NCBI RefSeq assembly: GCF_001742185.1 | Contig: NZ_CP015750.1 | Location: 4,712,001 to 4,776,000, forward strand | Direction: 5' to 3' | Length of the DNA: 64,000 nt | DNA from: Pectobacterium wasabiae CFBP 3304 | GTDB lineage: Bacteria; Pseudomonadota; Gammaproteobacteria; Enterobacterales; Enterobacteriaceae | Shown: positions 16,900 through 28,300 of the stretch, in pieces | How the letters are laid out: every line of letters starts with the position of its first letter | Numbering within the stretch: position 1 is the first letter of the stretch | Notes under the pieces: generated by a model | The model's input: only the letters and a program-made list of their open reading frames with translations | What the model was told of the DNA's origin: nothing | The model's database searches: none | Translations under genes and position numbers: made by a program

Positions 16900-17922
16900 T
16901 TAACGCGAAGTAGTGCTGATAGCAGTGATTGGCGCAGCCTGATGCGTTTCAGGCGCTTCTGGAGCCGACTCGACCGGTGATTGGTAGGTATTGATATCTT
17001 CCCCCACGCTCACCACAATCGGCATACCGGAACGGCGCACAATCGCATCAGCAACGGCTTTGCTGTCTGTCTCCGCATCCTTAACAAATTTCTGCGTCTT
17101 TGCCGTCAGCGGAATTTTCATCGTTTGTGGATCGTCTTTATCGGTCTTCGACAAAGGTTGATGTACCTCAACGTAGCGTTTACCGTCCGGTTCAACGGAG
17201 GTTTTAATCGCATCATTAAGGATCTGTACACGCGTACCTACTGGCACAGTATCGAACAACGCCTTGATGTCATCCGGACGCAGGCGGATACAGCCAGAGC
17301 TTACCCGCATGCCAATACCGAAGTCCGCGTTCGTGCCGTGCAACAGATAGACGCCACCGTGTGCTGACAGACGCAGCGCATGTAACCCCATTGGGTTGTC
17401 TGGGCCAGCCGGAACGACAGCAGGCAGCTTAATGCCCTGCTCTTCGAGATAATGCTTACGGATGTTCGCCGTTGGCGTCCAAGTCGGATTCTCACGTTTC
17501 TCGCTCACGCTGGTCGTCATCAATGGCGTATTGCGCCCCAGTTGGCCGATGCCAATCGGGTAAACAATGACGGTATTCTTCCCTTTCGGGTAGTAATAGA
17601 GGCGCAGTTCCGCCAGATTGACCACAATGCCTTCGCGTGGCGTATCCGGCAGCAGCATTTGCGTCGGGATCGTGAGGGTGGAACCCGCTGTCGGCAGGTA
17701 AGGGTCTGCTCCTGGGTTCGCTTCCAGCATGCCCAATAGGCCAATCTTGAAGTCCGCCGCGATAGCTTCCAGCGGACGGCCGTCATTAGGGACCGTATAA
17801 GCGATATTCTCGCCGATAAGACGGCTGTTTGGTGGCGGTAGCGGATATTCCGTCGCTCTGGCGGCGGTGCTGGCCAGGTATGTCGCGAAGACCATACCAA
17901 GTAAAGTTAACACGCGTTTCAT
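16900..17922 (-). CDS. ldtE: L,D-transpeptidase LdtE (YnhG)
   Basis: Periplasmic enzyme of the YkuD family; E. coli LdtE forms 3-3 crosslinks between diaminopimelate residues of peptidoglycan. The start at 17922 (MKRVLTLLGMVFATYLAS) gives 340 residues with a signal peptide. An upstream in-frame start at 18027 would add 35 unsupported residues. A LysM-like segment follows (YTVPNDGRPLEAIAADFKIGLLGMLEANPG). The catalytic domain carries HGTNADFGIGMRVSSGCIRL, with the active Cys in SGCIRL. The C-terminus has a Pro/Ala-rich tail. It is convergent with lpp and downstream of sufE, the E. coli order. Confidence 0.95.
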   Translation of the reverse strand: MKRVLTLLGMVFATYLASTAARATEYPLPPPNSRLIGENIAYTVPNDGRPLEAIAADFKIGLLGMLEANPGADPYLPTAGSTLTIPTQMLLPDTPREGIVVNLAELRLYYYPKGKNTVIVYPIGIGQLGRNTPLMTTSVSEKRENPTWTPTANIRKHYLEEQGIKLPAVVPAGPDNPMGLHALRLSAHGGVYLLHGTNADFGIGMRVSSGCIRLRPDDIKALFDTVPVGTRVQILNDAIKTSVEPDGKRYVEVHQPLSKTDKDDPQTMKIPLTAKTQKFVKDAETDSKAVADAIVRRSGMPIVVSVGEDINTYQSPVESAPEAPETHQAAPITAISTTSR

Positions 17923-18228
17923 AGTAAATTCCCTACAATCAATAACATCTGGTTGTGTACCCAGAATGCAGTATCCGGCTATACCTCTTGATCTGGTGTC
18001 AATGCAGCGGTTGCTGCGCCTCTCCACCGAACGTGGGTATATATTAGCATTGTTGTAACAAAAGAATATTTGATTTAAAAATCAACGCATTGATATTCAA
18101 TTCTTTACAAAACAGAGTCAGCATAAAATTTAACGGGAAATAAATATACGGGACGAATTCTGAAATATCAGCGAGTTAATAAATGAACTGGAAAACAATA
18201 ACGTATCGTTGGTAAAAATCAGTAAATG

Positions 18229-18275
18229 AAAAAACAAAAAAACGCTGGACGTTTTTTCCGTCACAGCGCTTTTTA
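18229..18275 (-). terminator. Likely intrinsic terminator of the suf operon
   Basis: On the minus strand AAAAGCGCTGTGACG pairs imperfectly with CGTCCAGCGTTTT, ending in a run of seven T. It lies about 25 bases after the sufE stop. Confidence 0.8.
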
Positions 18276-18300
18276 TACTCAACGAAAGCAGAGAAAAGAA

Positions 18301-18717
18301 TTAAAGCAGTGCAGCGGCATGCGCACGAATCGCACGCAGCATCGCCTCAAGCCCCTGCGAGCGGGATGGCGTCAGGTGTTGATTCAACGCCAGCGATTCA
18401 AAGAACGGCCGCACATCCAGCTCAACAATCTCCTGCGCTGTCAGCCCCTGATATAGGCTGAAAACGACCGCGATCAGGCCTTTAACAATAGCAGCATCAC
18501 TGTCGCCATGCAGAACGACCACGCCTTGATCATCAGGCTGTGTCACAATCCACACCTGACTCTGGCACCCAGAGATCAGGTTATCGGGATTACGCCACTC
18601 ATCGGGCAGTGGGTCAAGACGCTCCCCTAACTCGATGACATAAAGATATTTTTCTTCCCAGTCATTACAGCGCGCAAAATTGCGCGCCAGCTTCTGCGGT
18701 TCTGGCAGACTCGCCAT
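18301..18717 (-). CDS. sufE: SufE, sulfur acceptor for SufS
   Basis: Accepts persulfide sulfur from SufS and hands it to the SufBCD scaffold during Fe-S cluster building under iron limitation or oxidative stress. It has 138 residues, the usual length, and the conserved acceptor Cys lies in SGCQSQVW (about residue 51). It is the last gene of sufABCDSE, 33 bases after sufS. A terminator-like hairpin follows. Confidence 0.97.
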   Translation of the reverse strand: MASLPEPQKLARNFARCNDWEEKYLYVIELGERLDPLPDEWRNPDNLISGCQSQVWIVTQPDDQGVVVLHGDSDAAIVKGLIAVVFSLYQGLTAQEIVELDVRPFFESLALNQHLTPSRSQGLEAMLRAIRAHAAALL

Positions 18718-18750
18718 GGTTTCCTCCCCGGACAGGTTCGCGCGCGGCGC

Positions 18751-19977
18751 TTAGCTGCCCAGCAATCGATGGATACGTTGCAATCCGGCAACCAGCCGGT
18801 CAATTTCTTCGCGTGTAGTATAAACGGCCAGCGAAGCGCGGCACATACTGGGAACACCATAGTGTTCCATCAGCGGCATCGCGCAGTGGTGGCCGGTGCG
18901 AATCGCAATACCGTACCGATCGAGGAAACTTCCCACATCATAGGCGTGGTGCTGCCCAAGATTAAAGGCAATCACACCGTGACGTTCAGCAGGACCATAC
19001 AGCGTTAAATCGGGCACCTGCGTTAACGCTTCCAGCGCGTACTGCATCAGCGAGGATTCATAACGCTGAATCTCTTCACGCCCCAGTGCCGTCACATAAT
19101 CCAGTGCGGCACCTAAGCCCATAATACCGCCCGTGTTAGGCGATCCGGCTTCAAAGCGCCACGGTGAATCAGCATAGGTGGTGCCCGTGCGCAGGCTGAC
19201 CTGACGAATCATCGCCCCGCCGCCTTCCCACGGTGGCATAGCCTGAAGCAGGTCACGTTTGCCATACAGCACACCAATACCCGAAGGGCCGTAGATCTTA
19301 TGGCCTGAAAAGGCAAAGAAATCACAGCCAAGATCCTGCACATCGACAGGCTGATGCATAATCGACTGCGCACCATCGACCAACGTAACCGCACCCGCCG
19401 CTTTTGCCTGCGCAATCATCGCTTTCACTGGGTTCAGCGTGCCCAGCACGTTAGATATCTGCGTCACCGCCAGCAGACGGGTACGTTCATCCAACAGCGC
19501 GGGAAGCTGCGTAACATCCAGCGAACCATCTTCAGCCAGCGGCAATACGCGAACGTCAACGCCACGCGCTTCTGCCAGCATCTGCCAGGGAACGATATTC
19601 GCGTGATGCTCCATCTCGGTGATGATCAGGTTGTCGCCCGGTTGGATGAAGGTACGACCATAGCTGTTAGCCACCAGATTGATGGCCTCCGTCGTCCCGC
19701 GTACAAAGACAATTTCTTCCACTGACGCAGCATTGATAAAGGATGCCACCTGTTCGCGTACCGCTTCCATCGCGCTGGTCGCCTGCGCGCTCAGCGTATG
19801 AATACCGCGATGCACAGCGGCGTATTCATGGCGATAGAATTCGGCTTCGCGCTCGATAACTGAGTGCGGCTTTTGCGCACTCGCCGCGCTATCAAGATAG
19901 GCTAACGGCTGGCCGTTAACCTCGTTTGCCAGCACCGGGAAATCAGCACGAACCCGTTCAATAGGATAACTCATCAT
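18751..19977 (-). CDS. sufS: SufS cysteine desulfurase
   Basis: PLP-dependent group II cysteine desulfurase releasing sulfur from cysteine as an enzyme persulfide. The PLP lysine lies in [11 protein letters not shown] and the persulfide Cys in RTGHHCAMP. It has 408 residues; the family is about 406. The start overlaps the sufD stop as ATGA (19974-19977), implying coupled translation. Confidence 0.97.
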   Translation of the reverse strand: MMSYPIERVRADFPVLANEVNGQPLAYLDSAASAQKPHSVIEREAEFYRHEYAAVHRGIHTLSAQATSAMEAVREQVASFINAASVEEIVFVRGTTEAINLVANSYGRTFIQPGDNLIITEMEHHANIVPWQMLAEARGVDVRVLPLAEDGSLDVTQLPALLDERTRLLAVTQISNVLGTLNPVKAMIAQAKAAGAVTLVDGAQSIMHQPVDVQDLGCDFFAFSGHKIYGPSGIGVLYGKRDLLQAMPPWEGGGAMIRQVSLRTGTTYADSPWRFEAGSPNTGGIMGLGAALDYVTALGREEIQRYESSLMQYALEALTQVPDLTLYGPAERHGVIAFNLGQHHAYDVGSFLDRYGIAIRTGHHCAMPLMEHYGVPSMCRASLAVYTTREEIDRLVAGLQRIHRLLGS

Positions 19978-21320
19978 ACCGCCTTGCCGGCATTCGCCAG
20001 CGCGTTGGGCAAACGCTGCGCGATACGTTCCAGAACCACATCTCGCAAAGACTCGTTTTCAATCGCTTCTGTGACTTCTGCCGCGAAGGCGAAGATGATC
20101 ATCTGTTGCGCATCCTGCTGCGTAATGCCGCGGGAACGGAGATAGAACAACTGTTCTTCGTCCATACGGCCGATGGTGGCACCGTGGCTGCATTTCACGT
20201 CATCTGCATAGATTTCCAACTGCGGCTTGGTGTCTACCTCAGCCAGTCGGCCCAGCAACAGGTTGTTATTGGTCATCTGTCCGTCAGTTTTCAGCGCATG
20301 GGGCGCAACCTTGATCATGCCGTTAAACACCGCTCTGGCGCGATCGTTGACGATGACTTTATGCAGTTGGCGACTTTCGCCGTAGCCCTGATTATGTTCC
20401 AGATACGTTCGCGTATCACACACTTCGCTGCCGACAGGCAGAATCAGGCTGTTCATGGACAGATTCGTCCCTTCGCCATTCAACTGGGCACTGGTGTGGT
20501 GGCGCGTCAGCCCAGCTCCCAGCAGGAAGCTGTGGCTGCGAACCCGGGCATCGCGTGCCAGAATCAGATCGTTATGCGCAAAGTGGTAGCTCGCTGCCGC
20601 TTCAAACGCCAGCTTATAGTGGCTAACCTGACTATTTTCCGCCGCATTCACCGTCAGGCGAGCACCGGTAAAGTGCGCATGTTCGTCCAGACTGACGTAG
20701 TGCTCGATAATTTCCGCACTCGCGCCGCGCTCAACGTTCAAATGATGACGATGGTGAACCGTGTTCAACGCAGCCGCCTGACTGCTGCTGATGTGCAACA
20801 GGTAAAGCGGTTTTTCCGCCTGCTGTCCGGCAGCCAGACGAATCAATGTACTCGTACTCGCCAGACTTTCGGTCAGATGCAGGAACACTTCGGACTGGAT
20901 CGCCGCAGGCAACGCGCCACGCGCATGCGATGCCTGCACGTCAACCTGATAAGGCCCCCACGCGCTGTCGCTCAGTTCAGCATTGAACACGCCATCAACA
21001 AACACCAGACGCCAGCTATCCACCGCGAGTGCCAGTGCATCTACCGCTGCACGGTCGATAGTCGATACCTGCGGTGCGACAAATTCATTACTCAGCAAGC
21101 CATCCAGCGGCGTGTATTTCCAATGCTCATGCTTACGATGCGGTAAGCCAAGACGCACCACATCCTGCCAGTGTTGGTTCGCATCTTCAGAACGACGTGA
21201 CGCATCACGTTCAAACAAGCCATGCCACTGTTGCAGCGCCAGCTCTTGTTTCTGTGCGATGTTGGTTTTACCCGCCACGTTATCGCTCGTCACATTATTG
21301 CTCGTCGGTAAGCCAGCCAT
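19974..21320 (-). CDS. sufD: SufD, Fe-S scaffold complex subunit
   Basis: Paralogue of SufB that forms the SufBC2D scaffold on which clusters are assembled. Recognised from MAGLPTSN at the start, [15 protein letters not shown], and the right-handed beta-helix region ending in [21 protein letters not shown]. It overlaps the 3' end of sufC by 26 bases, so it is likely translationally coupled. Confidence 0.96.
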   Translation of the reverse strand: MAGLPTSNNVTSDNVAGKTNIAQKQELALQQWHGLFERDASRRSEDANQHWQDVVRLGLPHRKHEHWKYTPLDGLLSNEFVAPQVSTIDRAAVDALALAVDSWRLVFVDGVFNAELSDSAWGPYQVDVQASHARGALPAAIQSEVFLHLTESLASTSTLIRLAAGQQAEKPLYLLHISSSQAAALNTVHHRHHLNVERGASAEIIEHYVSLDEHAHFTGARLTVNAAENSQVSHYKLAFEAAASYHFAHNDLILARDARVRSHSFLLGAGLTRHHTSAQLNGEGTNLSMNSLILPVGSEVCDTRTYLEHNQGYGESRQLHKVIVNDRARAVFNGMIKVAPHALKTDGQMTNNNLLLGRLAEVDTKPQLEIYADDVKCSHGATIGRMDEEQLFYLRSRGITQQDAQQMIIFAFAAEVTEAIENESLRDVVLERIAQRLPNALANAGKAV

Positions 21321-22041
21321 AGCCTTGCTCCTCCAACTGTTTCACCAGCGAGAAATCACCGGATTTCACAATACGGCCTTGATACAAAACGTGAACGTGG
21401 TCCGGCTTGATGTAATCAAGAATACGCTGGTAGTGCGTGACGATGATGAACGAACGTTTGCCGTCGCGCAGCGAGTTCACGCCGTTAGAGACGATTTTCA
21501 GTGCATCGATGTCCAGCCCGGAGTCCGTTTCATCCAGAATGCACAGATCCGGCTCCAGCGCCGCCATTTGCAGAATATCGTTACGCTTCTTCTCGCCGCC
21601 GGAAAACCCCACGTTGACCGAACGGGTCAACAAATCTTCCGGCATATTCAGCAGTTTGATTTTCTCTTCGATAAAGTCGGCGAAGTCAAAGCGATCCAGC
21701 GGTTCCTGCTCGCGGTATTTACGCACCGCGTTCACGGAAGTTTGCAGGAAGAACTGGTTGCTGACGCCGGGGATCTCTACCGGATATTGAAACGCCATGA
21801 AGACGCCTTCGCCCGCACGGTCTTCTGGCGATAATTCCAGCAGATCTTTTCCTTTGAAGCTCACCGAACCGTCGGTCACTTCGTATTCTTCACGTCCAGC
21901 CAGTGTCGCGGAGAGCGTACTTTTTCCTGAGCCATTCGGGCCCATAATCGCGTGTACTTCACCCGGCTTAATCGTGAGATTAAGCCCTTTGATGATCTCT
22001 TTGCCTTCAACGCTGACTTTTAAATTTTCGATGCTTAACAT
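21295..22041 (-). CDS. sufC: SufC, ATPase of the Suf scaffold
   Basis: ABC-type ATPase that drives conformational change in SufBC2D. It has 248 residues, with Walker A GPNGSGKST, signature FSGGEKKR and Walker B LCILDETDSGLD. About 97 bases separate it from sufB, the longest gap in this operon; I see no gene there. Confidence 0.97.
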   Translation of the reverse strand: MLSIENLKVSVEGKEIIKGLNLTIKPGEVHAIMGPNGSGKSTLSATLAGREEYEVTDGSVSFKGKDLLELSPEDRAGEGVFMAFQYPVEIPGVSNQFFLQTSVNAVRKYREQEPLDRFDFADFIEEKIKLLNMPEDLLTRSVNVGFSGGEKKRNDILQMAALEPDLCILDETDSGLDIDALKIVSNGVNSLRDGKRSFIIVTHYQRILDYIKPDHVHVLYQGRIVKSGDFSLVKQLEEQGYGWLTDEQ

Positions 22042-22138
22042 GCTTATTCCTTCCCACGCTCAATGTGGCGAGCGCTTAATGAATTCCGGGACCGATGATT
22101 CTCATTATTCGTCTGTGAAAATCCCGGTAACCGCCGAA

Positions 22139-23638
22139 TTAACCCACGCTGTGTTCCAGGCTAATCGCCAGTAACTTTTGTGCTTCTACCGCGAATTCCA
22201 GCGGCAACTCAGAGAAAACGTCCTTACAGAAACCGTTCACGATCATCGAGATAGCGTCATCTTCGCTGATACCGCGTTGCAGGCAATAGAACAGTTGGTC
22301 ATCGCCGATTTTCGACGTGGTCGCTTCATGCTCCAAGTGTGCAGTATTGTTGCGCACCTCCACATATGGGAAGGTGTGCGCGCCGCACTCGCTGCCGATC
22401 AACATGGAGTCACACTGGGTGAAGTTACGGGCGTTGGTCGCACTCGGCATGATCTTCACCAGACCGCGGTAGGTGTTCTCACTGCGTCCGGCAGAAATCC
22501 CTTTAGAGATGATGGTCGAACGGGTGTTTTTACCAATGTGAATCATCTTGGTGCCGGTATCGGCCTGCTGACGACCGTTGGTCAAGGCAACAGAGAAGAA
22601 TTCACCCACAGAGTAGTCACCGCGCAGAATGACGCTCGGGTATTTCCAGGTGATCGCCGAACCGGTTTCCGACTGCGTCCATGACATTTTTGAATGCTCA
22701 CCCGCACACAGCGCACGCTTGGTCACGAAGTTCAGAATGCCGCCTTCGGCGTCATCTTTACCGGAGAACCAGTTCTGTACCGTGGAGTATTTCACTTCGG
22801 CATTCTTGTTGATGATCACTTCCACCACCGCGGCGTGCAGTTGGTAGGTGTCACGAACAGGCGCGGAGCAACCTTCAATGTAGCTGACGTAGCTGTCATC
22901 ATCGGCGATCAGGATTGTTCGCTCGAACTGACCGGTTTTTGCCGCGTTAATACGGAAATACGTCGACAGTTCCATCGGGCAGCGCACGCCTTTCGGGATG
23001 TACACAAACGTGCCGTCAGAAGCGACCGCCGAGTTCAGCGCCGCAAAGAAGTTGTCGTTTGCGGGTACGACGGTACCGAGATACTGACGCACCAGATCGG
23101 GATGTTCCTGAATCGCCTCGCTGAATGAACAGAAAATAATGCCCTTTTCAGCCAGCTCATGCCGATACGTGGTCGCAACGGACACCGAGTCGAAAATAGC
23201 ATCGACTGCGACTTTCTGGCCTTCACGAACGGGAACGCCCAGTTGGTTAAAGGCATTCTCCACTTCGCTGGTCAGGTAATTATTCACGTCCGTAATCCCG
23301 GATTGCTGCTTGGCACCGGGCTCAGAGCCACAACTGTCGTCGCAGTTACCGCAGGAAGGCGCAGAATAATAGCTATAGTCCTGATAGTCGAGTTTCTCGT
23401 ACTGGGCTTTCAGCCAATGCGGTTCCTCCATCTCCAGCCACGCTTTGTAAGCGTTAAGACGGAATTCCAACATCCACTCAGGTTCATTACGCTTCGCCGA
23501 GATCGCCCGGACGACATCTTCGTTGATGCCGTGCGCTAGCTCATCGGTCTCCAGTTGCGTGAAGAAACCTTCTTTATAGCGTCCATCACCCATCCAGATC
23601 TGGACATCATCAGGTACATCTACCGTGCTACGTGCCAT
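22139..23638 (-). CDS. sufB: SufB, core Fe-S scaffold protein
   Basis: Main cluster-assembly subunit of SufBC2D. The 499-residue protein carries the [13 protein letters not shown] cysteine cluster, [18 protein letters not shown], and the conserved C-terminal stretch [13 protein letters not shown]...[17 protein letters not shown]. It lies 13 bases after sufA. The sequence is intact and typical of enterobacteria. Confidence 0.97.
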   Translation of the reverse strand: MARSTVDVPDDVQIWMGDGRYKEGFFTQLETDELAHGINEDVVRAISAKRNEPEWMLEFRLNAYKAWLEMEEPHWLKAQYEKLDYQDYSYYSAPSCGNCDDSCGSEPGAKQQSGITDVNNYLTSEVENAFNQLGVPVREGQKVAVDAIFDSVSVATTYRHELAEKGIIFCSFSEAIQEHPDLVRQYLGTVVPANDNFFAALNSAVASDGTFVYIPKGVRCPMELSTYFRINAAKTGQFERTILIADDDSYVSYIEGCSAPVRDTYQLHAAVVEVIINKNAEVKYSTVQNWFSGKDDAEGGILNFVTKRALCAGEHSKMSWTQSETGSAITWKYPSVILRGDYSVGEFFSVALTNGRQQADTGTKMIHIGKNTRSTIISKGISAGRSENTYRGLVKIMPSATNARNFTQCDSMLIGSECGAHTFPYVEVRNNTAHLEHEATTSKIGDDQLFYCLQRGISEDDAISMIVNGFCKDVFSELPLEFAVEAQKLLAISLEHSVG

Positions 23639-23651
23639 AATTTTTCATCAC

Positions 23652-24023
23652 TTAAATGCCAAAGCTTTCGCCACATCCACAAGCATGCTGCGCTCTGGGA
23701 TTATTAAACTTGAATATCTGATTCAGCCCTTCACGGACGAAATCAAGTTCTGTGCCGTCAATGAAAGGCATTGCTTTCAGTGGGACATACAGTTTTGCGC
23801 CATCACGTTCGAATACCAGATCGTCGGTTTCGAACTCCTGTACCAGATCCAGTACATAGCCAAATCCCGCACAGCCTGATTGTTTAACGCCAAGCCGCAG
23901 TCCTTGCACGGCCTCATCCTGCTTCATCAGATTCTTAATCTGCTTCACGGCACTATCGGTTAGCGTCAGTCCTTGCCAGACATTTTCATCCAGTGAAAAC
24001 GTCCCTACATTTTCCGCTTGCAT
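23652..24023 (-). CDS. sufA: SufA, A-type Fe-S carrier
   Basis: Carries assembled Fe-S clusters from the Suf scaffold to target proteins. The three conserved cysteines are in SGCAGFGY and CGCGESFG. It has 123 residues. It is the first gene of the suf operon; the upstream region holds a Fur-like sequence over a TATAAT. Confidence 0.96.
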   Translation of the reverse strand: MQAENVGTFSLDENVWQGLTLTDSAVKQIKNLMKQDEAVQGLRLGVKQSGCAGFGYVLDLVQEFETDDLVFERDGAKLYVPLKAMPFIDGTELDFVREGLNQIFKFNNPRAQHACGCGESFGI

Positions 24024-24267
24024 ATGGAATACCTCATTGCGTGTGGTACCAGTTTTAAGCTGGTTTCCCCTAATGTTAGTGATAATGAAACTAGCTTCAA
24101 CCTCTTGTTTTGCAGGGCTATTCGTAACATTCGGTTTTTTAGCGCACCGACAGTGCTATTTTACACGTCTCGAACGCCCCGGATAACGCGGTAAGAAACC
24201 AGATAACCATTTGATAATAAATGAGTTGTCATCATCACCCTTATCCCTTTCGGTCAGATAAAAATCA

Positions 24268-24289
24268 TCATCTCGTTATCATTATTATA
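24268..24289 (-). promoter_or_regulatory. Possible -10 and Fur-like site of suf
   Basis: On the minus strand TATAAT (24289-24284) overlaps a stretch with about 11 of 19 matches to the Fur consensus (24286-24268; AATAATGATAACGAGATGA). E. coli suf is Fur-, IscR- and OxyR-controlled, so an operator here is expected, but this match is only partial. I did not find a clear -35. Confidence 0.4.
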
Positions 24290-24412
24290 ACATTTATCGG
24301 TGATACCTATTTATAAAACAGGGAAGGTATATGAAGATTTATGTGATTTCCGATCGTACTTTTGACGTTAAAGCACGTTTTGCCCATTGATCATGGCCTT
24401 TTTTATCAATAT

Positions 24413-24431
24413 GATAATGATTATCATTTAA
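24413..24431 (+). promoter_or_regulatory. Fur box upstream of the 133-residue orphan gene
   Basis: GATAATGATTATCATTTAA matches 15 of 19 positions of the Fur consensus and lies 19 bases before the next ATG. Its centre is far from sufA (about 400 bases), so it most likely serves the plus-strand gene. Confidence 0.8.
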
Positions 24432-24449
24432 TATTCAGGATCGATAACC

Positions 24450-24851
24450 ATGCTTTCCGTGAATGCCTGGCTGCACCACCAGATTGACGAATATAAATTT
24501 CAGATTCGCGATGCCACTGTTGATTTCTATATGGCGGAAGCCCGCCTGAACCGTCCGGGAAGCAATATTGATCATTTACGTCGCTTTCATAACGCCTGCA
24601 TGGATATGGTTGAACTCTGTCTAAGAAATGGCGATGACGACAGCTACCTGCACGCGCTGGTCAAGTTGCACAATCGGTTGATTAAAGAGATTAATAATGA
24701 AGGGCGTTGCCACCTCTTTCGAGTGCAAAGCTACTACTTTGCCCGTAACACGCTGAAATCGATTTGCCATCAGTTAAGCATGCAAGGCTCATGGGATAAA
24801 GCGACCGCGTTTCAGACGGACTTCGTTAAGCGCGTGCCTTTCCTGCCCTAA
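24450..24851 (+). CDS. Hypothetical protein under a Fur box
   Basis: A 133-residue soluble, mostly helical protein with no signal peptide or membrane segment. Sequence features are many His/Cys/Asp residues (HLRRFHNACMDMVELCLRNGDDDSYLHALVKLHNRL; GRCHLFRVQSYYFARN; KSICHQLSMQG). I do not recognise the family. The strong Fur box directly upstream says it is made during iron starvation. It sits back to back with the suf operon, where E. coli carries unrelated small genes. A role in iron-limitation physiology is a reasonable guess only. Confidence 0.75.
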   Translation: MLSVNAWLHHQIDEYKFQIRDATVDFYMAEARLNRPGSNIDHLRRFHNACMDMVELCLRNGDDDSYLHALVKLHNRLIKEINNEGRCHLFRVQSYYFARNTLKSICHQLSMQGSWDKATAFQTDFVKRVPFLP

Positions 24852-24896
24852 AGAACTATCGATTTACCCTAAAGACTATCGATTACCCTAGAGAAC
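24846..24896 (+). repeat. Short imperfect tandem repeat after a stop codon
   Basis: Three units begin CCCTAAAGA, CCCTAAAGA and CCCTAGAGA (24846, 24867, 24886). The first two continue ACTATCGATTTA or ACTATCGATTA. The first unit overlaps the stop codon of the Fur-box gene. Confidence 0.75.
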
Positions 24897-24898
24897 AA

Positions 24899-24936
24899 CC
24901 GAACCAGACCGGCTAGCGGTCTGGTTCGGCGTTTTA
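24899..24936 (+). terminator. Strong intrinsic terminator
   Basis: Perfect 13-bp stem CCGAACCAGACCG (24899-24911) with CGGTCTGGTTCGG (24917-24929), loop GCTAG, then CGTTTTA. It ends the 133-residue gene and lies just before the convergent menI stop. Confidence 0.9.
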
Positions 24937-24939
24937 TGC

Positions 24940-25356
24940 TTATGGCGTAATCACCGACGTCGTCAGACGCGAAATGCAGCACAGACGATGCTGATTATCA
25001 AAGATCTCAATCTGCCACACCTGACTGCGGCGACCAACGTGAAGCGCACGGCATACGCCTCGCACGTCACCTTCACGCACGGCACGCAGGTGATTGGCAT
25101 TGATTTCAAGCCCCACCACCTGTTGCTCGCCCTCAGAACACAGATAGCCCGCGACGGAGCCCAGCGATTCAGCCAGCACGACAGAAGCGCCGCCGTGCAG
25201 TAGGCCAAACGGCTGACGCGTGCGTGAATCCACTGGCATCACCGCTTCCAGAGAGTCCTCTGTAAGGCTGGTATAATGAATACCGATATGGCCGACCATG
25301 CACGCTTCGCTCTGTTGGTTAAGCTGCTCCAGCGTAACCTGTCGTTTCCACAGCAT
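24940..25356 (-). CDS. menI: 1,4-dihydroxy-2-naphthoyl-CoA thioesterase (YdiI)
   Basis: Hotdog-fold thioesterase that releases 1,4-dihydroxy-2-naphthoate in menaquinone synthesis. It has 138 residues with the family motif PFGLLHGGASVVLAESLGS, where the Glu is the catalytic base. The ATG overlaps the ydiJ TGA by one base (25356), so translation is coupled with ydiJ, as in E. coli. Confidence 0.93.
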   Translation of the reverse strand: MLWKRQVTLEQLNQQSEACMVGHIGIHYTSLTEDSLEAVMPVDSRTRQPFGLLHGGASVVLAESLGSVAGYLCSEGEQQVVGLEINANHLRAVREGDVRGVCRALHVGRRSQVWQIEIFDNQHRLCCISRLTTSVITP

Positions 25357-28300
25357 CAGAGGATCTCCAGTAGGGCCTGTAACGGATGGCGTAATGCGCG
25401 ACCTTCCATACGTTTTACCTGACTACGGCACGAATAGCCGGTGGTCAGACAGCGTTTCTGCGGTAACTTCTGCAGCACCTGTTGCCAGGACAGCGCATAG
25501 ATTCCCTGTGAGTTGGCGAGATTTTTGGTTTCATGACCGTAGGTTCCCGCCATGCCGCAGCACCCGACGCTAATATTCTCCAGTTTAGCGCCAAAGCGCG
25601 AGAAGATATCAGCCCACTGTTTCGTACTAATCGGCAACGCGGTCGTTTCCGTACAGTGACCGAGTAGATACCAGGATTCGCCGGTAGCAGACTGAGGCGT
25701 ACTTTCTGCTAAGGCCGTCACTAGCCATTCATGCACTAGCTGCACCTGAAAATCACCACGTTTCTCACCCAGAATTTCACGGTATTCATCGCGATAGCAC
25801 AGTACCAGCGCAGGATCGACACCCACCATTGGCATCCCAAGCTTGGCAACGCGATTCAGGAAATCTGCCGTCTTCGACGCCGTTTTGGCAAAACGCTGTA
25901 AGAAACCTTTAATGTGCTGCGCCTTCCCATTTGGCGAGAACGGCAGCAGCACCGGTTTCAGTTTCAGTTTTTCGATCAGATGAACAAAATCCGCCACCAC
26001 CTGCGCATCGTAATAGCTGGTGAACGGATCCTGCACGATGAGCACGTACTGCTGACGCGCCTGCTCAGGTAGCTGTTCTAACTGTTCCAGCGTGGTGTTA
26101 ACCCCGTTATGCCCGGCAAACTGCTGGCGTAGCGACGGTGATGACAGCAAGGGCAAATCAACCATACCAATCTGGCTACGGCTCAGGTTATTCAGCAACG
26201 GCATTTTCAGGAAGAAGTTAAACATCTTCGGGCTGCGCGCCATTAGCGGTGCATAGCCTTCGACGCCAGCCACCAGATAGTCACGAACCGGACGCAGATA
26301 GCGCGTGTGATAAAGTTGCAGGAAGCGAGAACGGAAGCCCGGCACGTCAATCTTGATGGGGCACTGCGTTGAGCAAGCTTTACATGCCAGACAGCCTGAC
26401 ATCGCCTCTTTGACCTCATGCGAGAAATCGTAATCCCCTTGCTTCGCCTGCCAGGTGTTACGGGTTTTCTGGATAAAGGCGCGCAGGCTCAGCTTCTGCT
26501 GCGGCAAGGCGTTCTCCAATGCCACTGGATCGACACCCTGTTCCGCTAGCAGGCGCAACCATTCACGTACCAGCGTTGCACGGCCTTTCGGGGAATGAAT
26601 TCGGTTTCCGCTGATTTTCATCGACGGACACATTGGGCTACGCGCATCGAAGTTAAAACACAGCCCATTGCCGTTACATTCCATCGCGCCACGGAATGCA
26701 GTGCGAACCGTCAGCGGGATCGTGCGGTCAAATGTGCCACGCTTGACCGCATCGACTTTCATCATCGGTGCATCGACATCCAGCGGCGCACAAATCTTCC
26801 CAGGATTAAGCCGGTTATCAGGGTCGAACGCCGCCTTGATGCGACGCAGCTCGGTATACAGTTCCGGTCCAAAGAATTCAGGGCTGTATTCGGCGCGGAA
26901 GCCTTTACCGTGTTCTCCCCACAGCAGACCGCCATATTTGGCCGTCAGCGCGACAATCTGGTCGGAAAGCTGTTTCATCAGCATTTCCTGCTGCGGGTCG
27001 CACATATCCAACGCAGGGCGAACGTGCAACACCCCCGCGTCCACATGACCAAACATGCCATACGTCAGATTGTGGCTGTCCAGCAGCGCACGAAATTCTT
27101 CGATGTAATCGGCCAGATGCTGAGGCGGCACACAGGTATCTTCCGCAAACGGGATAGGCTTGGCCAGCCCTTTACTGTTGCCCAGCAGCCCGACGGCTTT
27201 CTTACGCATCGCGTAAATACGTTCGATTCCGGCCAGGTCGTTACAGGTTTGATAGCCAATTACCCCGCCTTCTCCGGTAGCCAGCAGCGTGTCCAGCCGC
27301 TGACATAGCGACTCCACCTGCCCGTTGATCAGCGCTTCATCATCACCCGCGAATTCAACGATATTCAGGCCAAGCATTTCCTGATTAGGTACATCGGTAA
27401 TCAGTTCACTGACGGAATGCCAGACGATATCTTCACGGGCAAGGTTTAATACCTTGGAATCCACCGTTTCGACAGATAGCGCCTGCGCTTCCACCATGAA
27501 CGGCGCATTGCGCAACGCTGAATTGAAGGAGTCGTACTTGATATTCACCAGACGGCGGCTCTTCGGCAACGGCGTGATATCGAGCTTCGCCTCGGTGATA
27601 AAAGCCAGCGTACCTTCAGCACCGGTCAGAATGCGCGTCAGGTCAAAAGTGCGCAGATCGTCGCTAAACACATGACGCAGGTCATAACCCGTCAGAAAAC
27701 GATTCAGCTTAGGGAACTTGTCGATAATCAACGCACGCTGTTCGCGACAGCGGTGCAGCACCGTATGGTAAATGCGGCCAATGGCAGAGTCTTCTTCAGC
27801 CAGTTGCTCCGCCAGGTCGACCGGCATGGCTTGCGTATCCAGCATCTCGCCGCCCAGCAGTACCGCACGCAGCCCCAGTACATGGTCTGAGGTTTTACCG
27901 TACACCAGCGAGCCTTGACCTGACGCATCGGTATTAATCATGCCACCCAGCGTCGCCCGATTACTGGTCGACAGTTCAGGGGCGAAGAAATAACCATAAG
28001 GCTTCAGGTACTGGTTGAGTTGATCTTTAATGACACCCGCCTCAACACGCACCCAACCCTGTTCAGGGTTAATTTCGAGAATGCGGTTCATATAGCGTGA
28101 CATATCGACCACGATGCCGCGATTCAGCGCCTGCCCGTTCGTCCCTGTCCCGCCACCGCGTGGGGTAAAGGTCAACCCTGAAAAACGTTCCTCACCTGCC
28201 AGTCGCGATAGGATCGCCACGTCGGCGGTTGAACGGGGGAACACCACCGCATCCGGTAAGAGTTGATAGATGCTGTTATCCGTCGCCATTGTCAGACGAT

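Noticed and set aside
20106..21146. Open frame of 346 codons opposite sufD
   Set aside because: It is fully antisense to a well-supported gene, has no ribosome site or recognisable domain, and its codon use mirrors the sufD frame. The same applies to other long antisense frames, such as 14826-15593 (opposite pykF), 32665-33315 (opposite ppsA) and 26595-27308 (opposite ydiJ).
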